Source of the DNA: Desulfosporosinus meridiei DSM 13257
GTDB lineage: Bacteria > Bacillota > Desulfitobacteriia > Desulfitobacteriales > Desulfitobacteriaceae
Reading direction: 5' to 3'
Length of the DNA stretch: 64,000 nucleotides
Assembly (NCBI RefSeq): GCF_000231385.2
Contig: NC_018515.1
Location: forward strand, 1,014,001 to 1,078,000
Shown here: positions 34,977 to 44,049 of the stretch, one piece after another
Layout: the number at the start of each line of letters is the position of its first letter
How positions within the stretch are numbered: position 1 is the stretch's first letter
Notes under the pieces: generated by a model
What the model saw: the letters and a program-made list of their open reading frames with translations, nothing else
Told to the model about the DNA's origin: nothing
The model's database searches: none
Position numbers and translations under genes: made by a program

Positions 34977-35022
34977 AGAAAATTGTGTTAAAATTTTAAA
35001 GGTGAGTTGAGGAAGTGATAAA

Positions 35023-35469
35023 TTGGGTATGATATGGGTGTTTAATGGACCAAATTTAAATTTATTAGGGTTGCGTGAACCAGAGCATTATGGCTCGCAT
35101 ACATTGGCGGAGATTCATCAGGAAATATTAAAAATAGCAAATGAGGCGAAAATAAACGCCGAGTGCAAGCAAACTAATCATGAGGGGGTTCTCATCGACT
35201 GGATTCAGGGCCTAAGTTCAGAGGATTTTTTGATACTTAATCCTGGGGCTTGGACGCATACGAGTTATGCGATTAGAGATGCTATAAGCGCTGTAAAAGT
35301 TCCTGTAGTTGAAGTACATCTATCCAATATCCACGCACGTGAGGCCTTTCGGGCCAATTCAGTTATTGCTCCAGTCTGTATCGGACAGATCTCAGGTCTA
35401 GGCGCTGAGGGATATTCCCTAGCAATGCATTATGCTATCTCTTACCAAAAAACACAGGGTAAAACCTGA
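35023..35469 (+). CDS. aroQ: Type II 3-dehydroquinate dehydratase
   Basis: Third step of the shikimate pathway, separated from the other aro genes by pilus locus 2. Signatures are present: NGPNLNLLGLREP with the flexible catalytic loop, QTNHEG, NPGAWTHTSYAIRDA and VEVHLSNIHAREAFRA. Length 148 residues, normal for the dodecameric type II enzyme. The TTG at 35023 lies 7 nt after GAGGAAG; ATG 35029 is a possible alternative. Confidence 0.94.
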   Translation: MGMIWVFNGPNLNLLGLREPEHYGSHTLAEIHQEILKIANEAKINAECKQTNHEGVLIDWIQGLSSEDFLILNPGAWTHTSYAIRDAISAVKVPVVEVHLSNIHAREAFRANSVIAPVCIGQISGLGAEGYSLAMHYAISYQKTQGKT

Positions 35470-35492
35470 ACTGGAATTCGAATCATGTACTA

Positions 35493-35512
35493 CGAACTTC
35501 GAGATAGGGGGT
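35493..35512 (+). repeat. 20-bp motif shared with the asp23 leader
   Basis: CGAACTTCGAG followed by ATAGGGGGT lies just before the peptidase gene and includes its ribosome-binding site. The same 20-mer with two mismatches occurs at 51287-51306. Confidence 0.55.
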
Positions 35513-35518
35513 ATTTAA

Positions 35519-36577
35519 GTGAGTCGCCTGCAACAAATGCGTCAACACATGCGAGATGAAAATCTCAACGCATATGTTGTAATGCGCCCGGAAAACGGTA
35601 GGTATCTTAGCGGATTTTCCGGTGGTGAAACAACTTTATATATTACTTTAGAGAATGCTGTTTTATTAACCGACTTTCGCTACATAGAACAAGCTAAAGC
35701 TCAAGCCCCTGCTTTTGAGATTATTGATGCGGGACATGACCACTTTGCAAAATTAGGCGAAATAGGTAGGGGAGTACATAAGGTTGGCTTTGAAGGAGAT
35801 TATATAACCTACGTTGATTTTGGCAAGCTGAAGAATGCCTTCTCACAAGCTGAACTTTTTTCGCTGCCGAACCTTGTCAGCAACTTGCGCTCGGTGAAAG
35901 ATGATTCTGAAATTGGGTTAATTCGTCAAGCTGTGAAAATTGCTGATAATGCCTTTAAAGAAGTTTTAATGACAATTGAGATCGGACAATCAGAGGAAGA
36001 AATCGGACTTAATCTGGAATATTCCATGAGACGAGCTGGTGCCAGTGGAGGTTCCTTTGACTTTATCGTGGCATCAGGCCTGCGTTCGGCTATGCCTCAT
36101 GGAACTGCAAGTCCTAAAAGGATTCAGGCAGGGGAATTTCTGACTATGGATTTTGGAGCCATTTATCAAGGGTACTGTTCGGATATAACTCGTACTGTGT
36201 TTATCGGCGACCCAGAGGATAAGCATAGGGATATTTACGCTACTGTTTTGAGAGCACAAATGGCAGGAATTCAAGCAGTTGCACCAGGCCGCTCCGGTAA
36301 AGAGGTAGATGCTGTAGCCCGGTCTATTATTGAAGAAGCAGGCTATGGAGATTACTTCGGACACGGGCTGGGACATTCTGTAGGTCTGGCGATTCATGAA
36401 GGGCCGAATCTGAATAAACGAGAAGAACGTCTTCTTCAGCCTGGTATGGTAGTCACTGTCGAACCTGGTATTTATATACCTGACTGGGGCGGTGTTCGCA
36501 TTGAAGACATTGTTTTAGTTACTGAAAGCGGTTGCGAGGTCTTAACCCAAGCACCAAAGGAATTGATTATATTATAA
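35519..36577 (+). CDS. Xaa-Pro dipeptidase/aminopeptidase P family peptidase
   Basis: M24 metallopeptidase of 352 residues with an N-terminal creatinase-like domain (about 1-125) and a pita-bread catalytic domain. The five metal ligands are visible in MDFGAIYQGYCSDITRT (two Asp), HGLGHSVGLAIHE (His), VTVEPGIYIP (Glu) and GGVRIED (Glu). It cleaves peptides next to proline. The GTG at 35519 follows TAGGGGG. The order aroQ, this peptidase, efp is common in clostridia and relatives. Confidence 0.92.
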   Translation: MSRLQQMRQHMRDENLNAYVVMRPENGRYLSGFSGGETTLYITLENAVLLTDFRYIEQAKAQAPAFEIIDAGHDHFAKLGEIGRGVHKVGFEGDYITYVDFGKLKNAFSQAELFSLPNLVSNLRSVKDDSEIGLIRQAVKIADNAFKEVLMTIEIGQSEEEIGLNLEYSMRRAGASGGSFDFIVASGLRSAMPHGTASPKRIQAGEFLTMDFGAIYQGYCSDITRTVFIGDPEDKHRDIYATVLRAQMAGIQAVAPGRSGKEVDAVARSIIEEAGYGDYFGHGLGHSVGLAIHEGPNLNKREERLLQPGMVVTVEPGIYIPDWGGVRIEDIVLVTESGCEVLTQAPKELIIL

Positions 36578-36777
36578 GTAAATTTTGTCCATAAGCTGAT
36601 TCTCACTACCCCTTGTTGTTCAAAATGCAGAAGGAATGGTAGTATTAAGCTTCTGGATAACATAGATTCCATGGGATGTATCCCCAGAATCGCAAATCAA
36701 CGGTTTTCATTACGCAGGTATTAGACTTCAAAAGGGACAATCTGGTCTAGACAAGAATTATTAGGAGGAAGTAAACA

Positions 36778-37335
36778 ATGATTTCAACAAATGATTTTAA
36801 GACAGGTCTTACCATTACAATAGATGGTGATGTATTTTCAGTAGTTGAGTTTCAACATGTCAAACCAGGGAAGGGTGCAGCTTTTGTACGCACTAAACTG
36901 AAGAATGTCAAGACCGGTGGCGTCGTAGAGCGTAAGTTCAATGCCGGCGAAAAAGTTGAGAAAGCACATGTAGAGCGCCGCGAAATGGATTATCTTTATA
37001 AAGATGGAGAACATTTCGTTGTTATGGATAAGGAAACCTACGAACAAACCTCTTTAACTGAGGCACAAATCGGTGATGGAGTTAAGTGGCTGAAAGAAAA
37101 CATGACTTTAGGGGTGCTTTTCTTTGGGGTACAGGTTATTGGGGTAGATATCCCAAATTCTGTTCAACTGGAAGTTACAGCTACTGAACCGGGAGTTAAA
37201 GGAGATACTGCAACCGGTGGTACCAAACCTGCTACCTTAGAAACCGGTGCTGTCGTGCAAGTTCCTTTCTTTGTTAATGAAGGGGATGTCCTCATTATTG
37301 ATACTCGCACAGGTAACTATGTCCAACGGGCATAG
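36778..37335 (+). CDS. efp: Translation elongation factor P
   Basis: EF-P relieves ribosome stalling at polyproline stretches. The 185 residues include the three-domain KOW/OB layout, with [10 protein letters not shown] placing Lys32 at the tip of domain I, the residue modified in many bacteria. AGGAGG precedes the ATG. It is followed 33 bp later by a hairpin that spans the RNase J ribosome-binding site. Confidence 0.96.
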   Translation: MISTNDFKTGLTITIDGDVFSVVEFQHVKPGKGAAFVRTKLKNVKTGGVVERKFNAGEKVEKAHVERREMDYLYKDGEHFVVMDKETYEQTSLTEAQIGDGVKWLKENMTLGVLFFGVQVIGVDIPNSVQLEVTATEPGVKGDTATGGTKPATLETGAVVQVPFFVNEGDVLIIDTRTGNYVQRA

Positions 37336-37367
37336 TGATACTCATATACTTAAATAGTTAATAGACA

Positions 37368-37424
37368 TGAAAACATCTTCTATGGGGCAAATTAACTTTA
37401 CTTGTACCATAGGAGGTGTTTTTA
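37368..37424 (+). promoter_or_regulatory. 18-bp hairpin that sequesters the RNase J ribosome-binding site
   Basis: Positions 37368-37385 pair with 37407-37424 over 18 consecutive positions (three G-U, no mismatch) around a 21-nt loop. AGGAGG (37411-37416) is entirely inside the 3' arm, and the TTG start is 3 nt beyond the stem. The A-rich outer 5' arm pairs with a T-run, so the element also resembles a terminator for efp. Both readings imply control of RNase J synthesis. Confidence 0.8.
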
Positions 37425-37426
37425 AT

Positions 37427-39106
37427 TTGCATAATAATAAGAGGGCATCAAAGCTTAGTGTGATTCCACTTGGTGGAACGGGGGAAATTGGAAAAAACTT
37501 GCTTGTGTTTGAATATGAAGATTCGATTGTAGTCATTGACGGAGGCGTAAAATTTCCGGAAGATGAATTACTCGGTATTGATCTAGTAATTCCCGATATC
37601 ACTTATTTGGAGAAAAACCGTGACCGTATTAAAGGACTATTTATCACTCATGGACATGAAGACCATATTGGTGGTCTTCCCTTCATCTTACCAAAACTGA
37701 ATATACCCATTTATGGGACTCGGTTGACTTTAGGCTTAGTACAGGCAAAGTTACAGGAAAGAACCCCCTATCCGGAATCGATGGTGCATGTTATTGAGCC
37801 AGGAGAACCGATTCGAGCAGGGGTGTTTGAAGTTGAAGCCTTTCGTGTTACTCATAGTATTCCCGATGCTGTCGGATATTCTTTACTAACGCCGGTGGGC
37901 CGAGTGATTTATACCGGTGATTTTAAAGTAGATTATACACCGATTGATGGACATAACATGGATTTAGGCAAACTTGCGGCCTGGGGACAAGAAGGGGTAT
38001 TAGCCCTACTTTGTGACTCTACTAACTCAGAGAGACCAGGAGTTACAGTTTCAGAGAAGATTGTTGGCAAAGTCTTGCGGGAGTGGTTCGAAAGGGCTCA
38101 AGGAAAAATTATCATGGCCTCCTTTGCTTCTAATGTCCATCGAATTCAACAAGCGATTAATGCGGCTGCAGATATCGGACGCAAAATTTGTGTTGTAGGA
38201 AGAAGTATGGAAAATGTCGTTAATACTTCGATTGAACTGGGATATTTAAAATTACCCCAGGAAAACATCTTAATTCCAAGTTCCGAAGTAGGGAGTATGC
38301 CTCCGGAAAAATTATTAGTGCTCACGACTGGGAGTCAAGGAGAACCTTTGGCAGCCTTAACGCGAATGGCTACTCGCAGTCATCGGCAGATTAATGTGAT
38401 GCCTGGGGATATGGTAGTCATGGCAGCGACCCCAATCCCCGGAAACGAGAAGTTGGTCGGAAAAACAATCAATCATCTCTATCAAATAGGGGCCGAAGTA
38501 GTCACTAAGGAAATGGGACAGGTGCATGTATCCGGACATGCCAACCAAGAAGAAATAAAACTTGTTATTCGCCTCACTCAACCTCGCTTTCTTATTCCTC
38601 ATCATGGTGAAATACGGCATCAAGCCGGTTTTAGAAAGATTGGTCAATCTCTTGGTTATGCGGATGAGGACATTGCCATTACCCAGTTGGGCTCCCGGGT
38701 TGAACTTTCACCGAATCGAATGGAGTTTGGTGAACGGGTTGAGGCAGGAAGTGTTTATATTGATGGGTTGGGTGTAGGAGATGTGGGGTACATTGTTTTA
38801 AAGGATCGTCAACAATTAGCTCAGGATGGAGTAGTTGTAGTTGTCGCTGCACTCTCTAAGAGCAAGCCATATAAAATATTATCTGGGCCGGATATCATTT
38901 CAAGAGGATTTACATTTATGAAAGAAGCAGATGCCTTAATCGATGGTGCTAAAAAGGATGTAATAGGGAGTATAGAAAGACAATTTGAGAAAGACCAAAC
39001 TGAATGGGGAGCCCTAAAATCGAACATTCGTGATAGTCTAGGTAAATACTTATGGGAAAAGACTCGAAGAAGGCCTATGATTTTACCAGTGTTATTACAT
39101 TTTTAA
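37427..39106 (+). CDS. rnj: Ribonuclease J
   Basis: Metallo-beta-lactamase/beta-CASP RNase with 5'-3' exonuclease and endonuclease activity, central to mRNA decay and rRNA maturation in Firmicutes. THGHEDHIGG supplies the zinc ligands, with further motifs YTGDFKVD, GHANQEE and PHHGE. TTG 37427 is chosen because AGGAGGTG (37411-37418) lies 8 nt upstream and gives 559 residues, the family length. An in-frame ATG at 37367 has no ribosome-binding site and would be read through the leader hairpin. The leader structure suggests post-transcriptional control. Confidence 0.94.
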   Translation: MHNNKRASKLSVIPLGGTGEIGKNLLVFEYEDSIVVIDGGVKFPEDELLGIDLVIPDITYLEKNRDRIKGLFITHGHEDHIGGLPFILPKLNIPIYGTRLTLGLVQAKLQERTPYPESMVHVIEPGEPIRAGVFEVEAFRVTHSIPDAVGYSLLTPVGRVIYTGDFKVDYTPIDGHNMDLGKLAAWGQEGVLALLCDSTNSERPGVTVSEKIVGKVLREWFERAQGKIIMASFASNVHRIQQAINAAADIGRKICVVGRSMENVVNTSIELGYLKLPQENILIPSSEVGSMPPEKLLVLTTGSQGEPLAALTRMATRSHRQINVMPGDMVVMAATPIPGNEKLVGKTINHLYQIGAEVVTKEMGQVHVSGHANQEEIKLVIRLTQPRFLIPHHGEIRHQAGFRKIGQSLGYADEDIAITQLGSRVELSPNRMEFGERVEAGSVYIDGLGVGDVGYIVLKDRQQLAQDGVVVVVAALSKSKPYKILSGPDIISRGFTFMKEADALIDGAKKDVIGSIERQFEKDQTEWGALKSNIRDSLGKYLWEKTRRRPMILPVLLHF

Positions 39107-39195
39107 GCGTCTGTCGGATTGGTGATTTTAACACCTGCATAGTCGTAGAAAGAAGAAAGATATAGTAGACAATGAATACTTAAAAGGGACCTGTA

Positions 39196-39225
39196 ACGCC
39201 CACTTGTAAGAAGTGGGTGTTTTTA
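39196..39225 (+). terminator. Terminator after RNase J
   Basis: CCCACTT and AAGTGGG form a stem with a 5-nt loop, extended by CG/TG, followed by TTTTT. The rest of the 283-bp gap before the next gene is AT-rich with nothing else recognised. Confidence 0.85.
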
Positions 39226-39389
39226 ATATTAAATAATTAAACCGATTTCTGTCATAAGAGTCTAATTTATCTAAATTATTAAATAAGTTAAGCGATTATT
39301 TACAGATTCTCATTAAAATTGCAGGATTATTGATTATTATTGAAGAATAAGACCTAAGACTTAAGACCTATCGAAAGGAGTGCTTCGTA

Positions 39390-41699
39390 ATGAATTCTAA
39401 GCTAAAATGCGATCTGAGTAAGGTCACTCCTTTTAGAATAGCAGTGCTTTATGGTTTGTTTAGTATGCTTTGGATTCTCTTTTCTGATCGTTTGTTGACT
39501 ATTATTATTGCTGATCAAGAGACGATTCTCAATTTATCTATTCTAAAAGGTGCTGTTTTTGTCTTAGTAACTGCAATGTTACTCTATTGGCTAATTCAAT
39601 GGGGATATAACAATCTGCAAGAATCTGAAAAGGCTCTAATTAAAGATCGGGCTAACCTGGAACGTTATCGTTTATTGGCTGATGAAGTACTCGATATAAT
39701 TATATTTATTAGTCCCGAAGGACAAATAATTGATGCCAATGAGGCGGCAGTAAAACGTTATGGATATACTCGTGAGGAATTGACGAATATGCCAATGCAC
39801 AAATTGCGTTTGCCAGAGGATCAATTAATGGTTCCATTCTTTCTTGAACATGCGCCAAAGGGAATGCAGTTTGAATTGAAGCACGTCTGCAAAGATGGAA
39901 GTGTTTTTCCTATCGATATTAGTGCTAAAGGAGCAACAATAAACGGGAAACCAATTATTGTAAGTATGATACGAGATATTGCTATACGAAAGAAAATTGA
40001 GGCTGAAGTTTGGCTGGCCAAGGAACGTGCACAAGTTACTTTAGAGTCAATCGGAGATGCCGTGATTACCACGGATGTTAAGGCGAAGGTAGAGTATATT
40101 AATCCAGTTGCTGAGGCTTTAACAGGTTGGTCAAATTCAGAGGGAGTAGGTCTCCCTTTAGAAACAGTTTTTCATATTGTTCATGAAGAAACAGGTGAAG
40201 AAGTCGAAAGTCCAATTATTCGCTGTCTTCAAGAAGGCCGTGTAGTAAATATAGCTGATCATACTGCCCTAATTAATAAAGATGGTCTTGCAGTTTCAAT
40301 TGAGGATTCTGCCGCTCCCATAAGGGATAGAGATGATAAAATTATAGGTGCTGTTTTAGTTTTTCGAGATGTCAGTTATAAATGGGATCATATGAAAGAA
40401 TTGGCTCATCAGGCACAGCATGACGCCTTAACAGGGCTGCCCAATCGGCTTTTATTCAATGAATATTTAAAGAACGCCTTAGCTAGAGCAAGACGTAAAA
40501 ATGGCAAATTGGCGGTCATGTTCTTAGATTTAGATCGATTCAAACTGATTAACGATACAATGGGACACAATATGGGGGATTTACTTCTCAAAAGTGTAGC
40601 CGAACGTTTGCGGCAGACTTTGCGTGAAGGGGATACAGTGGCAAGGCAGGGCGGGGACGAATTCTTGATATTGCTCTCAGAAATTCAAGATGAAATTGAA
40701 GCAGCTTTAGTCTCGGAAAGAATTTTAGGGCTCTTTTCCAAACCGATTATCTTAGAGGACAATGAAATCTATATAAGTACAAGTATCGGAATCAGTCTAT
40801 ATCCTAATGATGGCAGCGATATGGAAGCTTTGGTAAAGCAGGCGGATACGGCAATGTACGCTGCTAAAGAGAAGGGAAGGAATAACTGCCAGTTTTTTAC
40901 GCAAGGACTTAATATTAAAGCCAACCAAAGGCTTTCAACAGAAAACAGTCTCCGCAAAGCCCTGGTTCGTGAAGAATTTGTCTTACATTATCAGCCTCAA
41001 GTTGATTTAGATAATGGCTTAATTGTAGGACTTGAAGCTCTCATTCGGTGGGATTCTGTCGAATTAGGGATGGTCTCTCCTGCTGCTTTTATTCCTATAG
41101 CTGAAGAAACAGGGCTGATTATTCCGATTGGAGAATGGGTTTTACGTACAGCCTGTGCTCAAAATAAACATTGGCAAGAACAAGGGTTTTCTCCCTTACG
41201 TATAGCGGTCAATATATCTGCTCGGCAATTTAAAGAACCCAATTTTGTAAAATTGGTTAAAAACATTCTGGATGAAACCAAATTAGACCCCCAATGGCTT
41301 GAACTAGAGATTACAGAAAGCATTGCCATGGAAAAGGGCCAAACTTCGTTAGAAATGTTAAGTTCTTTTAAAAAGTTGGGAGTTCGAATTTCAATTGATG
41401 ACTTCGGGACAGGTTTCTCTTCCCTCAATTATTTAAGCCGCATGCCAATAGATACTTTAAAAATAGATCAAACCTTTATTCGGGACATTACCACCGGGGA
41501 TAATGGTAAAGAGGTTGTTACTGCAATAATACAGCTTGCTAAAAACCTGCAGTTAAAAGTGATTGCTGAAGGAGTAGAGACTGATAACCAATTCTCCTTC
41601 TTAAAGGATAAGCTATGTGATGAGATGCAAGGCTTCCTTTTTAGTAAAGCAGTGTCTTCCCAAGAGGCAGAAAAAATGTTTGTTCATAACTGTAGGTAG
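39390..41699 (+). CDS. Membrane PAS-PAS-GGDEF-EAL c-di-GMP signalling protein
   Basis: A 769-residue protein that could make and degrade c-di-GMP. Two membrane segments lie near residues 15-38 and 50-70, with almost no extracytoplasmic part. PAS domains follow at about 95-200 and 210-335. The GGDEF motif is intact at 421-425, preceded five residues earlier by an RxxD inhibitory site (412-415). The EAL motif is intact at 549-551, and DDFGTGFSSLNYL is present, so both activities may work. It is flanked by terminators and so is probably a single-gene unit. A link to the MshEN-type PilB in this window is an inference. Confidence 0.92.
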   Translation: MNSKLKCDLSKVTPFRIAVLYGLFSMLWILFSDRLLTIIIADQETILNLSILKGAVFVLVTAMLLYWLIQWGYNNLQESEKALIKDRANLERYRLLADEVLDIIIFISPEGQIIDANEAAVKRYGYTREELTNMPMHKLRLPEDQLMVPFFLEHAPKGMQFELKHVCKDGSVFPIDISAKGATINGKPIIVSMIRDIAIRKKIEAEVWLAKERAQVTLESIGDAVITTDVKAKVEYINPVAEALTGWSNSEGVGLPLETVFHIVHEETGEEVESPIIRCLQEGRVVNIADHTALINKDGLAVSIEDSAAPIRDRDDKIIGAVLVFRDVSYKWDHMKELAHQAQHDALTGLPNRLLFNEYLKNALARARRKNGKLAVMFLDLDRFKLINDTMGHNMGDLLLKSVAERLRQTLREGDTVARQGGDEFLILLSEIQDEIEAALVSERILGLFSKPIILEDNEIYISTSIGISLYPNDGSDMEALVKQADTAMYAAKEKGRNNCQFFTQGLNIKANQRLSTENSLRKALVREEFVLHYQPQVDLDNGLIVGLEALIRWDSVELGMVSPAAFIPIAEETGLIIPIGEWVLRTACAQNKHWQEQGFSPLRIAVNISARQFKEPNFVKLVKNILDETKLDPQWLELEITESIAMEKGQTSLEMLSSFKKLGVRISIDDFGTGFSSLNYLSRMPIDTLKIDQTFIRDITTGDNGKEVVTAIIQLAKNLQLKVIAEGVETDNQFSFLKDKLCDEMQGFLFSKAVSSQEAEKMFVHNCR

Positions 41700-41724
41700 A
41701 GTGACTTAAAGTGTAAATTTCTAA

Positions 41725-41762
41725 CTAAAGCCGAGAGCAGATCAAATTGCTCCCGGCTTTAG
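41725..41762 (+). terminator. Hairpin after the GGDEF-EAL gene
   Basis: AAAGCCG and CGGCTTT (41727-41733 and 41754-41760), with inner GAGCA/GCTC pairing, form a stem. The downstream U-tract is poor, so termination may be partial. Confidence 0.6.
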
Positions 41763-41849
41763 TTATGTAGATAAACTTCCTCTTTTTGCCAAGTGTTGAA
41801 GTCTAAAACTATTAAGTTGGACATACCTTCTATCAAGGGGGGCAATGAA

Positions 41850-42920
41850 GTGTCGCTACATTACACTCTATCTGTCGTTCAGGAACATAGGCTAACGGCA
41901 GATTTACAAAAAGTTAAGGCTTCTAATGGGGAAAAAAGCCTTTCAAGGCTTAATAAGAGCGCGGCCTTATGGGCGGATATGGCGAGATGGTTTGGGGAAA
42001 ATGTTCGATCAATTTTACTCAATCTTAAGGAGGTAGCTTTTTACGAGGTTGAAGAACTGCGTTTGCGAGTTGGACAGCCGCTTATGCTTCGAACGGTGGA
42101 TAAGGATCTTTTTATTAACCACCTGGGGGAGGCAACTAGTCCCTACAAAGCCTACATTATTAAATCAGAGGACTTAACAGCTGCTTTAGAACGTATGACT
42201 CATAGCTCCCTCTACGCAGTTGAAGAGAATTTGAAGCAGGGGTTTATTACTCTGCCTGGAGGAAATAGAGTAGGCTTGACAGGTGAAGCTGTGCTTCAGG
42301 ATGGTCAACTTCAGACATTGAAACACATATCTTCTTTAAATCTCCGTATAGCAAGAGATATTCAGGGACAAAGTCTCAAAATATTGCCCTTACTGCTAAA
42401 TTCTGCCGGGCAGCTGTATCATACACTTTTAATCTCTCCCCCAAGAGCAGGTAAAACAACCTTGTTAAGAGATTTGATTCGTTCAATAAGCAACGGAGTT
42501 CCTAAATTAAGATTAGAGGGTCAGACTGTAGGAGTTGTCGATGAACGGGGGGAACTTGCCGGGATGTGGCAAGGTATACCAACCTATGATTTAGGTTTAC
42601 GAACGGATGTTTTAGATGGCTGTCCAAAAGCCAGCGGGATGAGCATGATGGTTCGTTCCATGTCCCCTCAAGTGTTGGCTGTGGATGAGCTGGGTCATGC
42701 TGAGGATGTTGTTGCGATAAATGATGCTTTGCGTACCGGAGTCCGGATACTTAGTACCGCTCACGCAGGCACCTTGGAAGAGGCCCGAAGCAGACCGATT
42801 ATAACTCATCTATTAGATCAAGAGGTTTTTGAACGTTTGGTTGTGTTGAGCAGGCGACATGGACCGGGAACTTTAGAAGAGATTTACGATCTGAAAACTG
42901 GGAGGAGCCTGTCATGCTAA
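41850..42920 (+). CDS. spoIIIAA: Stage III sporulation protein AA (ATPase)
   Basis: Secretion-ATPase-like protein of the SpoIIIA-SpoIIQ feeding-tube complex in the mother cell. Walker A PPRAGKTTLLRD lies near residue 200, and MVRSMSPQVLAVDELG holds Walker B. GTG 41850 follows AAGGGGGG (41835-41842) by 7 nt and gives 356 residues; an in-frame GTG at 41793 has no site. It is the first of eight contiguous spoIIIA genes. I could not identify a clear sigma-E promoter upstream. Confidence 0.93.
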   Translation: MSLHYTLSVVQEHRLTADLQKVKASNGEKSLSRLNKSAALWADMARWFGENVRSILLNLKEVAFYEVEELRLRVGQPLMLRTVDKDLFINHLGEATSPYKAYIIKSEDLTAALERMTHSSLYAVEENLKQGFITLPGGNRVGLTGEAVLQDGQLQTLKHISSLNLRIARDIQGQSLKILPLLLNSAGQLYHTLLISPPRAGKTTLLRDLIRSISNGVPKLRLEGQTVGVVDERGELAGMWQGIPTYDLGLRTDVLDGCPKASGMSMMVRSMSPQVLAVDELGHAEDVVAINDALRTGVRILSTAHAGTLEEARSRPIITHLLDQEVFERLVVLSRRHGPGTLEEIYDLKTGRSLSC

Positions 42921-43423
42921 TACTGGGATGTATGGTACTTATAGCAGGGTGCGGATGTTTAGGGCTTTGGTTTGCTTACAGAATTCGAAGACGTCCTCAG
43001 GAGTTAAGAGAATGTTCTATGGCCTTAGCACTCTTAGACACGGAAATAGTCTGGGGGGCAACTCCTCTACCTGAGGCATTCGGAATTCTCAAAGAACGTA
43101 CAGATGTACCTTGGCAAGGATTTTTTGGAGAATTGAAGGAACGATTGAGTCAAGGCGAATCAGCAGGTATAGCATGGAAAGAGACCATGATAGCACAAAA
43201 TAGTCACTTTTGTTTGAAGTCGGAAGACTGGAATGTAATTGGAGATGTTGGTAAAGGGTTGGGTCGGTCTGATCGGACGGAACAGCATAAACAAATAGAG
43301 CTTGTTCAACGTCAATTGATGGTAATAAAGGAACAAGCGGAAACCTGGTCTGGGAAACAAGCTAAGATGTGGTCCTACTTAGGCTTTCTTGGAGGAATTG
43401 CGGGAGTGCTAATCTTGATTTAA
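42914..43423 (+). CDS. spoIIIAB: Stage III sporulation protein AB
   Basis: A 169-residue protein with an N-terminal membrane segment (LILGCMVLIAGCGCLGLWF) and a helical cytoplasmic domain related to GspF-type platforms. ELRECSMALALLDTEIVWGA is typical of SpoIIIAB. Its ATG overlaps the end of spoIIIAA by 7 bp. A C-terminal hydrophobic segment (YLGFLGGIAGVLILI) is visible. Confidence 0.92.
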   Translation: MLILGCMVLIAGCGCLGLWFAYRIRRRPQELRECSMALALLDTEIVWGATPLPEAFGILKERTDVPWQGFFGELKERLSQGESAGIAWKETMIAQNSHFCLKSEDWNVIGDVGKGLGRSDRTEQHKQIELVQRQLMVIKEQAETWSGKQAKMWSYLGFLGGIAGVLILI

Positions 43424-43443
43424 CCAGAGAGAGGAGTTGTACA

Positions 43444-43641
43444 ATGAGCTTTAATTTGATAATAACAGTGGCCGGTATTGGGATTTTGGTCGGAGTTCTA
43501 GCATCCGTTCTAAATCAATCCGGCCGTAGTGAAATGGCTCAAGGAGTTACTATTATGGGAGTTATTGTAGTTCTCTATATTGTAGTACAGTCTATAGCTG
43601 AATTATTTACTCTGGTTAAGAGTGTCTTTAACCTATATTAG
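43444..43641 (+). CDS. spoIIIAC: Stage III sporulation protein AC
   Basis: A 65-residue, two-helix membrane protein. ATG 43444 follows GAGAGGAG and gives the normal family length; a longer in-frame reading from 43369 would overlap spoIIIAB. The motif LNQSGRSEMAQGVTIMGVI between the helices is characteristic. Confidence 0.92.
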   Translation: MSFNLIITVAGIGILVGVLASVLNQSGRSEMAQGVTIMGVIVVLYIVVQSIAELFTLVKSVFNLY

Positions 43642-43652
43642 GGGGCTAAAGT

Positions 43653-44039
43653 GTGGAGATATGGCAAATAGTTGGACTAGCCCTAATAGTAACAATTTTT
43701 AGCGTTGTTCTTAAACAGATCAAGCCAGAGATCGCTTTACAGCTTTCCATATTAGCAGGTGCATCGATCTTTATAATTGTTCTCAGTAAAATACGAGTTA
43801 TTGTTGACTTATTACAAAACCTTGCTGATCAAGCAAATATTAATTCCTATTATTTGCTGATCATTTTAAAAATCGTAGGAGTTGCCTATCTGGCAGAGTT
43901 TGGTGCCCAAATATGCCGTGACGCAGGTGAAGGTGCCTTGGCGACAAAAATCGAACTTGCGGCAAAAGTCGGGGTAATAATCTTAGCTATTCCTATTATT
44001 GTAGCCATTACTGAGTCATTAGTACGACTTGTTCCGTGA
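43653..44039 (+). CDS. spoIIIAD: Stage III sporulation protein AD
   Basis: A 128-residue membrane protein with three to four hydrophobic segments, homologous in arrangement to SpoIIIAC over its first half (VLKQIKPEIALQLSILAG). GTG 43653 is preceded by GGGGGCTAAA. Start overlaps nothing; the next start is just after its stop. Confidence 0.92.
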   Translation: MEIWQIVGLALIVTIFSVVLKQIKPEIALQLSILAGASIFIIVLSKIRVIVDLLQNLADQANINSYYLLIILKIVGVAYLAEFGAQICRDAGEGALATKIELAAKVGVIILAIPIIVAITESLVRLVP

Positions 44040-44049
44040 GGTGATGTGT

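Noticed and set aside
41822-41829. CATACCTT as a sigma-E -10 box for spoIIIAA
   Set aside because: Transcription would start at or inside the ribosome-binding site, and the -35 match is weak.
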